Origin: a virus
IMG/VR virus record: IMGVR_UViG_3300007735_000546
Location: 1-26,281 of that record
Reading direction: 5' to 3' (one strand)
Length of the DNA stretch: 26,281 nt
Part shown: one piece after another, positions 1 through 6,730 of the stretch
How the letters are laid out: the number at the start of each line of letters is the position of its first letter
How positions within the stretch are numbered: position 1 is the first letter of the stretch
Translations under genes and position numbers: made by a program
The notes under the pieces: model-generated
What the model was told of the DNA's origin: nothing
Databases searched by the model: none
What the model saw: only the letters and a program-made list of their open reading frames with translations

Positions 1-461
1 AGGTCGGCAGCAATGTTGACTTCAGGGTTCAGCAGGTCAGTTGGCACTAAATTTCGCTCTAGTTTTGTTTGCAGGAAGCCTTGTGGATACCAGCGTGTTT
101 GCTTAATCCAGTAAAGGTTGATCTGGTACAGCCCGAACGAGCCTTTATGCTTTCCAATAGTTGTCGGATCATCAGGGTTTACCGCATCAGCGTTGCATCT
201 GCTTTCGCGGAAAATGATTCCATCACCCTTTGCAATGTCCTTGTCAGACCAACCAGCATCATTCATCATTTGCCACCATTGACCACATTTTGCTTTAGGT
301 GAAACACGGTAAGGAACCTTGATAACCCGATCAGGCACGTATTCATTCGCCAAATACACAGAACCAGAACTTTGATCAACATTCAATGCTTGTGCAACAC
401 CAGCAAAACCTGCCAGCAGCACTGTCACACTTAACAAAACTTTCCTCATAAAACTTCGCAT
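1..461 (-). CDS. Secreted lysozyme/transglycosylase-like protein, 3' end cut by window edge
   Basis: Reading from the ATG at 461 towards base 1 gives 153 residues with no stop, so the gene continues outside the window. Residues 1-26 form a signal peptide: charged start MRSFMRK, hydrophobic core, and a likely cleavage site after AQA. The mature part has the lysozyme-like/SLT transglycosylase pattern: FRESRC with the probable catalytic Glu, then SFGLYQIN, then LLNPEVNIAA. Such enzymes cleave the glycan strands of peptidoglycan. The start follows a strong GAGGAGG ribosome site 8 bases upstream. The gene sits alone downstream of a 369-base non-coding stretch, far from the endolysin at 8643-9149. 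It could act in cell-wall remodelling, in release, or as a virion muralytic enzyme; export makes the last less likely. The family call is firm; the role is inferred. Confidence 0.85.
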   Translation of the reverse strand, partial: MRSFMRKVLLSVTVLLAGFAGVAQALNVDQSSGSVYLANEYVPDRVIKVPYRVSPKAKCGQWWQMMNDAGWSDKDIAKGDGIIFRESRCNADAVNPDDPTTIGKHKGSFGLYQINLYWIKQTRWYPQGFLQTKLERNLVPTDLLNPEVNIAAD

Positions 462-830
462 CACTTTCGCCTCCTCTAAGTTTGAATATAGATATACAAC
501 TAAAGTTTGTTTGTTTATTACTGTTGCTCTCCTGAGCGTCACGGCGCAACATCTGCGCTGGTCGTTCGCCTCAATACGGCGTGTGTATTCAGTGTAGCAG
601 TTGAACAACATATATATATTGATTCACAGCAAACCTAGACCTGTAATGCTCCCCCGTTGGGATGCCTCACTCCAACTACCAAATACAAACGCACAGTGCC
701 TCACGCTCTTGACCAAATCATTTCATATTGCATAATTCGGTGCAGCGTGATCTACCCTCGTTACCGAGTGTTCTCGCCCGCACCTTGCAACAGGTGTACG
801 CCCTTGCTACTAGCCGATTGTGAAAACCTT
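462..830. other. Non-coding stretch with small hairpins and AT-rich patch (possible origin or regulatory region)
   Basis: I find no credible gene on either strand in these 369 bases. There are several short inverted repeats: 526-537 (GCTC/GAGC), 544-558 (GCGCA/TGCGC, 5-base loop), 757-768 (CTCG/CGAG) and 781-796 (CACCT/AGGTG, 6-base loop). An alternating TA patch lies near 610-620, and an AT-rich stretch at 483-500 could hold the promoter of the lysozyme-like gene. It lies just after the replication and recombination genes, where phages often place an origin, but no iterons or clear DnaA-type boxes were seen. No tRNA fold was found. Confidence 0.35.
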
Positions 831-1253
831 TTAACTCTCTGGCAACTGCCAATCAATCCCTCTGCAGTTAGGGCACGGGCGCACCACCTTGTAAATGTGC
901 CCATGTACTTCTAACTCGTATTGCTTACTTAAACGCTTGCCTGCTTCTGAATACCTGATGCCATCATCCCAAAGCGTCCCCAAACAAATATCACAATGCA
1001 CTTCAATCGTCTGGTTCTTTACGCCCAACACTTGAACCTTCCTGAAAATGTTGTGCAGTTCGCGCAAAGATGCAGGGAACTTGTCGCTGTTTGTTTTAAT
1101 CCAATCAGTGACCTTCCGTGCATCATCCACGTGTGCATCTAAAAGAAAATCATCTGTAACCCATGCGTTCTTAACGGTGTTACGCCCGATCTGTGTAGTT
1201 GGAAACAACCCACAAATCCTGTCCACCATCCCCTCAATTTGCATTGGTGTCAT
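831..1253 (-). CDS. Possible helicase-loader-like protein with C-terminal zinc ribbon
   Basis: This 140-residue protein starts at an ATG that overlaps the stop of the gene before it (ATGA), so the two are probably translationally coupled. The N-terminal 75 residues are helical, with the pattern LFPT...W...L.DAHVDDARKVTDWI...KFPASLREL. That arrangement resembles the small G39P-type loaders that bring the replicative helicase to an origin. The C-terminal half has two cysteine pairs, CDIC (near residue 88) and CPNC (near 129), likely one zinc-binding site. It is the last gene of the early operon and borders the non-coding stretch at 462-830, which would suit a replication role. The resemblance is to a pattern only; a plain zinc-binding hypothetical protein is the alternative. 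Confidence 0.6.
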   Translation of the reverse strand: MTPMQIEGMVDRICGLFPTTQIGRNTVKNAWVTDDFLLDAHVDDARKVTDWIKTNSDKFPASLRELHNIFRKVQVLGVKNQTIEVHCDICLGTLWDDGIRYSEAGKRLSKQYELEVHGHIYKVVRPCPNCRGIDWQLPES

Positions 1254-1744
1254 TTACCCTCCCACTTATGAAGTTGATCAATGTGAATCAACTTTGTGTT
1301 GTCGGCATCATAGTCAGAAGGTGTGCCGATTTCCCACGCCTCCTGCTGAGAAATCCAACCAAATAACTCTGCTTGCCGTAACTCTGGGTAAACCATCCTT
1401 CCGACACAAACAATCAGATCAGATATAGCGTTCTGATGCCTGCGGATAGCGGCACTGTCTCGAGTCCTCAACCTGCGAACCTCAATGTTTTTCCCAACAT
1501 CAGCAATATGTTTGAACTTCTGATGATCAGACCAATGCCAAACATGACCAGACCAGAACCGATTGGTGTACTTTGCAACAGCAAGTTCAAGCAACGCTGA
1601 AGCCACCTGCGCAGTTCTATTGTCCTCCTGCATTGCTTTGTTTGAATAATGCGCTGCATCAGGTCGCGACCAATTTGCCGTATATCTCTGAATCCCAACA
1701 TTGCAGCCATGTTCATACTCCCAACTTTCAAGAGTGACTATCAT
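1250..1744 (-). CDS. Hypothetical protein with possible PD-(D/E)XK nuclease core
   Basis: A 164-residue protein of unrecognised family. I chose the ATG at 1744 because GAGG lies six bases upstream; an in-frame ATG at 1756 has no ribosome site. The centre carries the order E (in ALLELAVAKY), D (in ADVGKN) and IEVR followed by further charged residues, which matches the E...D...(E/Q)xK/R layout of PD-(D/E)XK nucleases; Arg replaces the usual Lys. The remainder is rich in Trp, His and Arg. It overlaps the preceding gene by 17 bases and the next by four, inside the replication/recombination operon. A structure-specific or end-processing nuclease would fit, but no function can be claimed from these residues alone. 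Confidence 0.7.
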   Translation of the reverse strand: MIVTLESWEYEHGCNVGIQRYTANWSRPDAAHYSNKAMQEDNRTAQVASALLELAVAKYTNRFWSGHVWHWSDHQKFKHIADVGKNIEVRRLRTRDSAAIRRHQNAISDLIVCVGRMVYPELRQAELFGWISQQEAWEIGTPSDYDADNTKLIHIDQLHKWEGK

Positions 1745-2228
1745 CTCCCCCCTCATAAAACGCTTGCATCGCTGGTGCTACCAGTTCCTCCCATGCGCTC
1801 AAACGCATCATCACTAAACCTTCATTACCCCAATCATCGGGCATTAACACAGCCCTTGCAGGTTTCCTACGTGAACCGAAATCAGCCTCATTGGACTTCA
1901 CCTGTGCCTCGATACGAACCCAAGCGTTAACAGCAGGCTGAATCTGCTTCCCTGCTTTGACCTCATTGGCAAACAGGGCATCATTCCAGCGTTCCTCATT
2001 GCCATCACCGAACTTGTGTGATGGTGCAACACCAAGCCGCTTACGGGCTGTGCGCTGCTTATTCAACCCCTTACGCCTAGAACGCTTGCCTCTAGCAGCA
2101 GGATCACTACAACCCCTTATGCGGCGTTTCCCATCTCGACCAGCAACACCAAGAGTGCCAAATATTGGGCATCCCTCAAGATTGCATTTCTCTTGATTCC
2201 CCTGACATTCACCTTTGCGATCATCCAC
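1728..2228 (-). CDS. Hypothetical basic protein, possible resolvase/nuclease-like
   Basis: A 166-residue protein that probably starts at the GTG at 2228, because AGAAGG sits six bases before it; the only upstream alternative is a TTG at 2252 with no ribosome site. The N-terminus has three spaced cysteines (CQGNQEKC, then GCPIF) and GCSDPAARG, which may bind metal. A strongly basic stretch follows (RGKRSRRKG...RTARKRLG), then an acidic one (EERWNDALF) and NEVKAGKQ. The EVK motif after a basic region recalls Hjc-like or other PD-(D/E)XK nucleases; that is inference. It overlaps the 57-residue gene before it by 8 bases and the next gene by 17. The gene is very likely real; the role is open. Confidence 0.72.
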   Translation of the reverse strand: MDDRKGECQGNQEKCNLEGCPIFGTLGVAGRDGKRRIRGCSDPAARGKRSRRKGLNKQRTARKRLGVAPSHKFGDGNEERWNDALFANEVKAGKQIQPAVNAWVRIEAQVKSNEADFGSRRKPARAVLMPDDWGNEGLVMMRLSAWEELVAPAMQAFYEGGDDSHS

Positions 2229-2394
2229 CTTGAACCTTCTTTTCCAAAGCAATTAGCCGTTCACAAAAGTCTAAAAAGAAATAATGTGTAGGAATTATGC
2301 ACTCTTCATACGGTATTTGACCATCAGGATATTCTGACAATAACCGCTTTGTATGCTCAATCATTTTTTCAACAGTAAAAGGTTTATTAGGCAT
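2221..2394 (-). CDS. Small hypothetical protein, 57 residues
   Basis: Starts MPNKPFTVEKMIEHTK at an ATG that overlaps the stop of the helix-turn-helix gene by four bases (ATGA), which decides the start. The protein is mostly helical, with an N-terminal amphipathic helix, a short loop with acidic residues and a hydrophobic HYFFLDFCERLIALEKKV C-terminal helix. There is no signal peptide or recognisable motif. Its place between a DNA-binding protein and a possible nuclease suggests an early accessory function, but I do not recognise the family. Confidence 0.68.
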   Translation of the reverse strand: MPNKPFTVEKMIEHTKRLLSEYPDGQIPYEECIIPTHYFFLDFCERLIALEKKVQGG

Positions 2395-2630
2395 CAGACA
2401 GCCTCCAAAGCGAACCAGTCGAGCCACACCTCAGAAGGATGTAACCCCAACTTCACCGCATACCGATCTGCAGCCCACTGTGTAATCATTGTGTCGTTCT
2501 GAAACCACTTGTAAACCGTTGAGCGTTTGGTATCCAACGCCTGCGCAATAGTGATAACGCTGGTATTTGGATCAAACTTCCTTACAAGTTCCCTTGCAGG
2601 GAAAGTGCGCACTTCGTACTTCCTACTCAT
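2394..2630 (-). CDS. Helix-turn-helix DNA-binding protein
   Basis: A 78-residue protein. Three ATGs occur in a row (2636, 2633, 2630); the last is chosen because AAGGAG is six bases before it. Residues 29-48 (TSVITIAQALDTKRSTVYKW) read as a helix-turn-helix: a first helix, a turn at LDTK and a recognition helix with Ser-Thr-Val-Tyr. The C-terminal part, with DRYAVKLGLHPSEVW, resembles a segment common in small phage regulators. It lies 53 bases after WhiB, so the two regulators are probably made together. Likely a transcription factor acting on phage or host promoters; target unknown. Confidence 0.75.
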   Translation of the reverse strand: MSRKYEVRTFPARELVRKFDPNTSVITIAQALDTKRSTVYKWFQNDTMITQWAADRYAVKLGLHPSEVWLDWFALEAV

Positions 2631-2683
2631 CATCATCTCCTTCATCACAAATTGTTATGTTCAGTATCCGCTTGAATGTGCAT

Positions 2684-2947
2684 TTACAACGCATCCTTTA
2701 GCCCTCTCTTTATGTCATCACGTAAGACACGCCTATCAGCAGGTGACAGACCGCCGAACACACCCCAACGATCATCATCCTCTGGCAAGTTGATCACCAA
2801 TTTGAGGCATTGCCTTTTGACCGTGCATTTCTTGCACACAGTTTTGGCTGCATCCCAACGATCCTCAGCAAGAGTCTGCGAGGCAAAGAACACCTCTAAC
2901 GGTTGCCCTATGCACAACGCATCCTCCCGCCAATGATCACGCTTCAT
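2684..2947 (-). CDS. whiB: WhiB-family iron-sulfur transcription factor
   Basis: An 87-residue protein starting MKRDHWRED. Four cysteines stand at residues 12, 38, 41 and 47; the last three form C-x2-C-x5-C, the pattern that holds the 4Fe-4S cluster in WhiB proteins. RWGVFGGLSPADRR follows, matching the WhiB G(V/I)(W/F)GG turn, then a basic C-terminal tail (KRGLKDAL). WhiB proteins bind the host primary sigma factor and alter promoter choice; some phage copies repress host whiB genes. A longer in-frame extension upstream exists but covers the 59-residue gene in another frame and lacks a ribosome site, so the short start is preferred. It overlaps that gene by 11 bases. This is the best host marker in the window. 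Confidence 0.93.
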   Translation of the reverse strand: MKRDHWREDALCIGQPLEVFFASQTLAEDRWDAAKTVCKKCTVKRQCLKLVINLPEDDDRWGVFGGLSPADRRVLRDDIKRGLKDAL

Positions 2948-3116
2948 TCTCACCGATCCATAGGTTGTATGAATACAACGCTGCTCGTAGTTGCTCAATA
3001 GACAAACGATCAGTCCCGTCAGACCTGACCACAGCACGGGCTGCATCTGCCAAATCAACCAGAACAACAATCATTTTGCTTCGCAACGCATCCATCTCCG
3101 CAAATGGTTCATTCAT
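2937..3116 (-). CDS. Small hypothetical protein, 59 residues
   Basis: Translating from the ATG at 3116 gives 59 residues, starting MNEPFAEMDALRSK and ending LWIGENEA. The start overlaps the stop of the annealing-protein gene as TAATG, and the end overlaps the WhiB start, so the gene fills what would otherwise be an odd gap in a gapless operon. The protein looks like two helices joined by a short loop (RSDGTDR), with a hydrophobic MIVVLVDLADAARAVV segment that is more likely a buried helix than a membrane span. Family not recognised. Confidence 0.7.
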   Translation of the reverse strand: MNEPFAEMDALRSKMIVVLVDLADAARAVVRSDGTDRLSIEQLRAALYSYNLWIGENEA

Positions 3117-3904
3117 TAGCGCATCTCCATCAACTGCTTGATTAACGCTGATGCTTCTTTGCTGGTCAAATCACTAACAGAAGCCTTGTTGAACAACTGC
3201 TGCATAAGTGGAACACAATCGCCGTTCACCTTTTCTTTAGCAAGTTTGCTTATCAAACCCTTCTGCTTTTCACTTGCCTTACCTCCAGATGAAGCAACAG
3301 GCTTTGTGATCGGTGTGATGTTCTCAACAATGGTGGCGTTGAACTGTGCAGCAATCTCCGCTACCTCATCAGGTGTTGGTTCATTGTCTTGCACAAACTC
3401 ACGTACAACCTTTGGTGAAGGTACACCCTTTGCAGGGTGGTTCTGCACATATGGTTTGGCTTCCTCTGCACGCTTTGCTTGCACCGCAGGCAGGCTTGTG
3501 ATTGTGGTGTTGTCTGACCAATCCTGCTTTGACCAAAGGCTCAGGGCAATACCAAAACGCATTGCAGCGTTCCTCAAGAAATCGCCAACCAGTTCTTTGT
3601 CGAGGTCTTGCTTATCGGCTCGCACCGATCCAACACCCAACATTGATTTGCCAAGAAGGGTGAGTGTTCCCCACATAGTTGCTGTTCCGTTTTCCACATT
3701 GATTGCTGGTCTGCCGTTCACCCATTCAATCGGCTGCCAACTCCACGCTGGATCAACCTCAATAAGGATTTTGGTTATATCTGCGTGGCTGACATAGGCA
3801 AGGTTGATTCCGTTGCGAGGGATAGTCCCCACAATCTTTGGATCAGGTGTTGCATATTCATCAAGCACCGCACGTAATAGTGCTGTGTTCATTTCCTCAT
3901 TCAT
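3116..3904 (-). CDS. Probable Rad52/Sak-like single-strand annealing protein
   Basis: A 262-residue protein beginning MNEEMNTALLRAVLDEY, preceded by AAGGAA about eight bases upstream. Residues 24-130 hold a pattern I associate with phage Rad52/Sak-type annealing proteins: NLAYVSHADITKILIEVDP, then WSWQPIEW, TATMWGTLTLLGKSMLGVGS, ADKQDLDKELVGDFLRNAAMRFGIALSLW. A linker follows, then a C-terminal module of about 50 residues beginning SEKQKGLISKLAKEK, often seen at the end of phage recombination proteins. These proteins coat and anneal single strands. The gene follows the YqaJ exonuclease by two bases, the usual exonuclease-annealase pairing for phage recombination. RecT or ERF type is less likely; no strict catalytic motif exists to prove the family. 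Confidence 0.78.
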   Translation of the reverse strand: MNEEMNTALLRAVLDEYATPDPKIVGTIPRNGINLAYVSHADITKILIEVDPAWSWQPIEWVNGRPAINVENGTATMWGTLTLLGKSMLGVGSVRADKQDLDKELVGDFLRNAAMRFGIALSLWSKQDWSDNTTITSLPAVQAKRAEEAKPYVQNHPAKGVPSPKVVREFVQDNEPTPDEVAEIAAQFNATIVENITPITKPVASSGGKASEKQKGLISKLAKEKVNGDCVPLMQQLFNKASVSDLTSKEASALIKQLMEMR

Positions 3905-3906
3905 GG

Positions 3907-4854
3907 TTATTTTCCTTCTTTCTTGGTTTTGGTTACGCGCATCACACGGAATGGTGCGCCCTGTTTCTCATATTGCTGTACTAACTCTGGGTGATCTGCA
4001 CGCAGTTGCTTTGTGTCCAATGACGCTTTTCCAGCCTGCTGCTTCCAAGTGACCAACTGCGCACCATTTACTGTGCCGATCTCATTGCCCAACATCATCT
4101 GGGCAAGCGCATCCTTTGCTTTGGTTTCCAAATCAGCAGCCTGCTTTGCCATTGCTCGAGCCTCCTCCAACTGCAAAGCCCAATCAACAGCACTAGCAGG
4201 CAACTCAATACTGGTTGGTGTTGGCTTCCAAATACGTGCAATATCTGCAGCACTAAAATTGTTTATATCCTCATCCATAGGATCACCATCAACCCAACCA
4301 CCGAACACCGCAGTCTCCGTTTGCAACGCTTGAATAGCCTCTGGGTTTGCAGGCAACTCCACAACCGATATGCGCTGGTCACGATCCAGCACCACAAACC
4401 ACACAGGCACTTGAAGCACAGCCATCTGCGCCCAACCCTGCCAGCACCATTCATCAGGCAAATCATCTGCCGTATAGATGCTGTACCTAGTTGAAGTCTT
4501 AGCCTCAACCACAACCGTTGGCTGCTTTTCATTATCTACACCGTCAAGGCTGATTGACAAACGCCCGTCACGGTAGATCACATCTGGTGTAAATATGTTT
4601 GTTCCAAGAATCCGCGACGCTTCCTCGAGCAACGGCTTCTCAAGCAGGTTTCCACGCCTAAACACGGCGGTCTCTTCTTGCATTACAGGCTCATTCACTT
4701 TGTCAGCAAACAATTCGCCTCTGGTCTTGTATGGGCTTGCACCCATCAATACTGGGATATCAGATGCACCAAAGACACAACGCCCCTGCTCATCCTTCCA
4801 GCGTGATAGCAGCCAACTAATGCTGCCGTGTTTTGCTTTAGGTAATACTTGCAT
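3907..4854 (-). CDS. YqaJ-type viral exonuclease (lambda-exonuclease-like)
   Basis: A 315-residue protein with a strong ribosome site (AGGAGAAGG) before the ATG. The N-terminal 200 residues match the YqaJ viral recombinase family: GASDIPVLMGASPYKT near 29-43, RRGNLLEKPLLEEA at 66-79 with a catalytic Glu, SLDGVD with Asp104, VVEAKTS with the E-x-K pair at 117-119, and WQGWAQMAV near 138-145. These residues build a metal-dependent 5'-3' exonuclease that makes single-stranded tails for annealing. The C-terminal third is a charged helical region (EEARAMAKQAADLETKAK) typical of the family, ending in a basic tail. Paired with the annealing protein immediately downstream. Confidence 0.88.
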   Translation of the reverse strand: MQVLPKAKHGSISWLLSRWKDEQGRCVFGASDIPVLMGASPYKTRGELFADKVNEPVMQEETAVFRRGNLLEKPLLEEASRILGTNIFTPDVIYRDGRLSISLDGVDNEKQPTVVVEAKTSTRYSIYTADDLPDEWCWQGWAQMAVLQVPVWFVVLDRDQRISVVELPANPEAIQALQTETAVFGGWVDGDPMDEDINNFSAADIARIWKPTPTSIELPASAVDWALQLEEARAMAKQAADLETKAKDALAQMMLGNEIGTVNGAQLVTWKQQAGKASLDTKQLRADHPELVQQYEKQGAPFRVMRVTKTKKEGK

Positions 4855-4881
4855 TTCCTTCTCCTCTGTTTGTTGTTTGAT

Positions 4882-5805
4882 CTAAGTATGTGCAATGGGT
4901 GTTGCAGGGTAATTTGCAAGATGGGCATCCATTAGACGCTCACCAACCCACGTGGCAACGGGTACAACCACCGAATTTCCACACATTTTGTAACGCTGTG
5001 TGTCACTGATTTCTGTTCCATCTGCACCCCAACGGGTGTGTTCATCTGGGAAGCCCATCAACTTCTCACACTCTGTCGGCATCAAAGTTCTTGGTTTAAG
5101 TACTTCTGAAGCAACACAGACAACCATGTTTGCCTTGAGAGGTGGTGAGATTCCAACGGCAAATTGGTCGAGCCTTCCGTGCGTTTGGTAGAAACAGATT
5201 TGATCTCCCGTGTGTATATACCCGTTAGTGCTTTGATTGACAGGAAATATTTGGGTGGCACTTGGGTCTGTGGAGTCAGAAACAAATCCAGAGACAAGGA
5301 ATATTCTCCGTCGCGCTTGGGGGATGCCAAAGTATTTGCTGTCCAACAATTTCCACTCAATGACCACCGCCCCTGCTTCTGCCATTGTGTCCAACACTTT
5401 TCCAAAGTCAGCACCTCTGTTGGAGTTAAGTGCGCCTGCGACATTTTCCCAAATTGCCCATCTGGGAAAAGTTCCATTTGTTGCATTTCTCATCTCCTTA
5501 ATGATTCTCATGGCTTCGTAGAACAATCCTGATTTACTTCCAGCAAGACCTAACTTGGATGAACCTGCTTGCTGAGACATATCTTGGCAAGGGCTGCCGA
5601 AGATAATGCAATCAACAGAAGGCAAGAATCTCCCGTCAACATTGCGCACATCACTCCATTTTGGGATGTCAGACCAATGATGATCTAAAACATTGCGGCA
5701 ATACTTGTCCCATTCAACTTGGAACTTACACTCCCAACCAGCCTGCTCCATGCCCATATCAAACCCGCCGACACCAGCAAACAAAGAACCGAATGTTGGT
5801 TTCAC
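4882..5805 (-). CDS. DNA (cytosine-5) methyltransferase
   Basis: A 307-residue C5-cytosine methyltransferase that transfers a methyl group from S-adenosylmethionine to cytosine in DNA. Motifs in order: I FAGVGGFDMG (residues 9-18), IV GSPCQDMS with catalytic Cys73, VI ENV (120-122), VIII QARRR (163-167), IX RTLMPTECEKLMGFP (239-253) and X GNSV (276-279). The target-recognition stretch between VIII and IX is short (about 70 residues), as in many phage enzymes. It starts at a GTG that overlaps the preceding stop (GTGA), with GGGGTGA upstream. No cognate restriction enzyme is visible, so it likely protects phage DNA from host restriction (inference). All motifs are intact. Confidence 0.95.
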   Translation of the reverse strand: MKPTFGSLFAGVGGFDMGMEQAGWECKFQVEWDKYCRNVLDHHWSDIPKWSDVRNVDGRFLPSVDCIIFGSPCQDMSQQAGSSKLGLAGSKSGLFYEAMRIIKEMRNATNGTFPRWAIWENVAGALNSNRGADFGKVLDTMAEAGAVVIEWKLLDSKYFGIPQARRRIFLVSGFVSDSTDPSATQIFPVNQSTNGYIHTGDQICFYQTHGRLDQFAVGISPPLKANMVVCVASEVLKPRTLMPTECEKLMGFPDEHTRWGADGTEISDTQRYKMCGNSVVVPVATWVGERLMDAHLANYPATPIAHT

Positions 5806-5960
5806 TTCTGTTCACCCCATCTGATCTTGCTTGTCTCTTCCATACGTACAGGCTTCAAATGTCTGCTGCATACTGGCGGTTCACTTACCTTCACAAATGT
5901 TGTGATTTTGTTCCCGCATTCAACGCAAAGCCAACGCTGCTCATTTTCTTTTGGCATCAT
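5802..5960 (-). CDS. Small zinc-ribbon-like protein, 52 residues
   Basis: Starts MMPKENEQRW with two adjacent ATGs (5960 and 5957); the first overlaps the previous stop as ATGA. The sequence has CVEC near residues 12-15 and, 16 residues later, C-x2-H (CSRH), which would form a small zinc ribbon. The end overlaps the methyltransferase's GTG start by four bases, so its translation probably feeds the methyltransferase. Function unknown; small zinc ribbons of this sort are frequent in actinophage early regions and may bind nucleic acid or protein. Confidence 0.75.
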   Translation of the reverse strand: MMPKENEQRWLCVECGNKITTFVKVSEPPVCSRHLKPVRMEETSKIRWGEQK

Positions 5961-6193
5961 TTCACCCCATCTTGCAAACGGTAACGCCCGCGAGAAGCGC
6001 AGAAGCCACCATTCGGCATATCGTATCCACTGGTAACTGCTTGCTCACCGTCAACCATTGTCCAATGCCAGAATGATGAACCGCACCTGCAAGGCTCCTC
6101 CCCGTCATTAATCATTTCCATTGTTTCTGCATCATCGGTCACAAAACCACAAGACAAACATTCAAGCCGTTCAATTCCGTGATAGGTAGCCAT
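5957..6193 (-). CDS. Zinc-binding hypothetical protein, 78 residues
   Basis: Starts MATYHGIERLECLSC at the ATG at 6193, which overlaps the preceding stop as TGATG; an in-frame GTG just upstream is possible but unnecessary. Cysteine pairs CLSC (residues 12-15) and CRC (35-37) could hold one zinc ion, with EMINDGEEP between them. The C-terminal half (FWHWTMVDGEQ, SGYDMPNGGFCASRG) is aromatic and glycine-rich with no known motif. It belongs to a run of three zinc-type genes at the front of the early operon. Not recognised beyond that. Confidence 0.75.
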   Translation of the reverse strand: MATYHGIERLECLSCGFVTDDAETMEMINDGEEPCRCGSSFWHWTMVDGEQAVTSGYDMPNGGFCASRGRYRLQDGVK

Positions 6194-6678
6194 CACTTAA
6201 CCGCCTTTTTCTTGGCAGGTGTAACCATTTCAAGGTACTTTGCCACATCAATCTTGTATGACCGCCTTAGAACCTGATTCTCTGAAACTCGAGCCTCTGT
6301 GCCATCAGCAAACTTCAGAATCATGTAGTACTGATAAACCGTTTCAAGTCTGTCTCCCTTAAACGATCCACAAGATTCATCTGTTACCTCAATGCCCACA
6401 ATTTCCCTCCAAACCTTGTTGTATGCAATGAGATCACCAACATTCATTTTGTTTGGTGTGCAACGCTTGTGGGTGTTGATTTCTTCCAGCATTGCCCGCC
6501 ATGCAGCCTTTGCACGCTTCTGGATTGTGTACCCAGAACCGCCGCACCTAAAGCACTTTGATCCAGTTATTTGGTTGAATGAATAGTGCCCTGTCGTGCC
6601 GCAGCGCGAGCATTCATCAAGCGGGAAACCATGCTTATTGAAAATCTCCCCATCTATTACTTGCACTTCTGTAACCAT
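6193..6678 (-). CDS. Zinc-finger (DnaJ-like CxxC) hypothetical protein, first gene of early operon
   Basis: A 161-residue protein starting MVTEVQVIDGEIFN at 6678. An in-frame extension to 6753 would run through the leader hairpin and lacks a ribosome site, whereas the chosen ATG follows GAGGAGGG closely. Residues 24-50 contain CSRCGTTGHY and CFRCGGSGY, a DnaJ-like zinc-finger pair. The rest resembles a small beta-rich domain (KMNVGDLIAYNKVWREIVGIEV, YYMILKFADGTEARVSENQVLRR) that may read or bind a ligand, with a Lys-rich tail. As the first gene behind the putative promoter and structured leader it is probably made early and strongly. Possible nucleic-acid-binding role; function unproven. Confidence 0.82.
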   Translation of the reverse strand: MVTEVQVIDGEIFNKHGFPLDECSRCGTTGHYSFNQITGSKCFRCGGSGYTIQKRAKAAWRAMLEEINTHKRCTPNKMNVGDLIAYNKVWREIVGIEVTDESCGSFKGDRLETVYQYYMILKFADGTEARVSENQVLRRSYKIDVAKYLEMVTPAKKKAVK

Positions 6679-6681
6679 TTG

Positions 6682-6730
6682 CGCCCTCCTCTTGAGCAGG
6701 GGTACTTCCCCATGCCTCAAAGATAGGGCA
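6682..6730 (-). promoter_or_regulatory. Structured leader copy B: 5' hairpin plus strong ribosome site
   Basis: On the minus strand this leader reads CCCTATC-TTTG-GGCATG, then a hairpin GGGG-AAGTA-CCCC (plus-strand stems 6699-6702 and 6708-6711), then TGCTCAAGAGGAGGG, which ends in the ribosome site of the gene starting at 6678. A second copy with the same layout lies at 26145-26191, where the stem bases differ but pairing is kept. If transcription starts about seven bases after the -10, the hairpin sits at the very 5' end of the mRNA. Confidence 0.65.

Noticed and set aside
69-302. Plus-strand open frame of 77 codons
   Set aside because: The opposite strand encodes a clear signal peptide and lysozyme-like domain across the same bases.
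640-830. Possible tRNA in the non-coding stretch
   Set aside because: No acceptor stem, anticodon arm or T-loop pattern could be put together on either strand.
3138-3797. Plus-strand open frame of 219 codons
   Set aside because: It is opposite the annealing-protein gene, which has a good start, protein pattern and operon fit; the plus frame has no family pattern.
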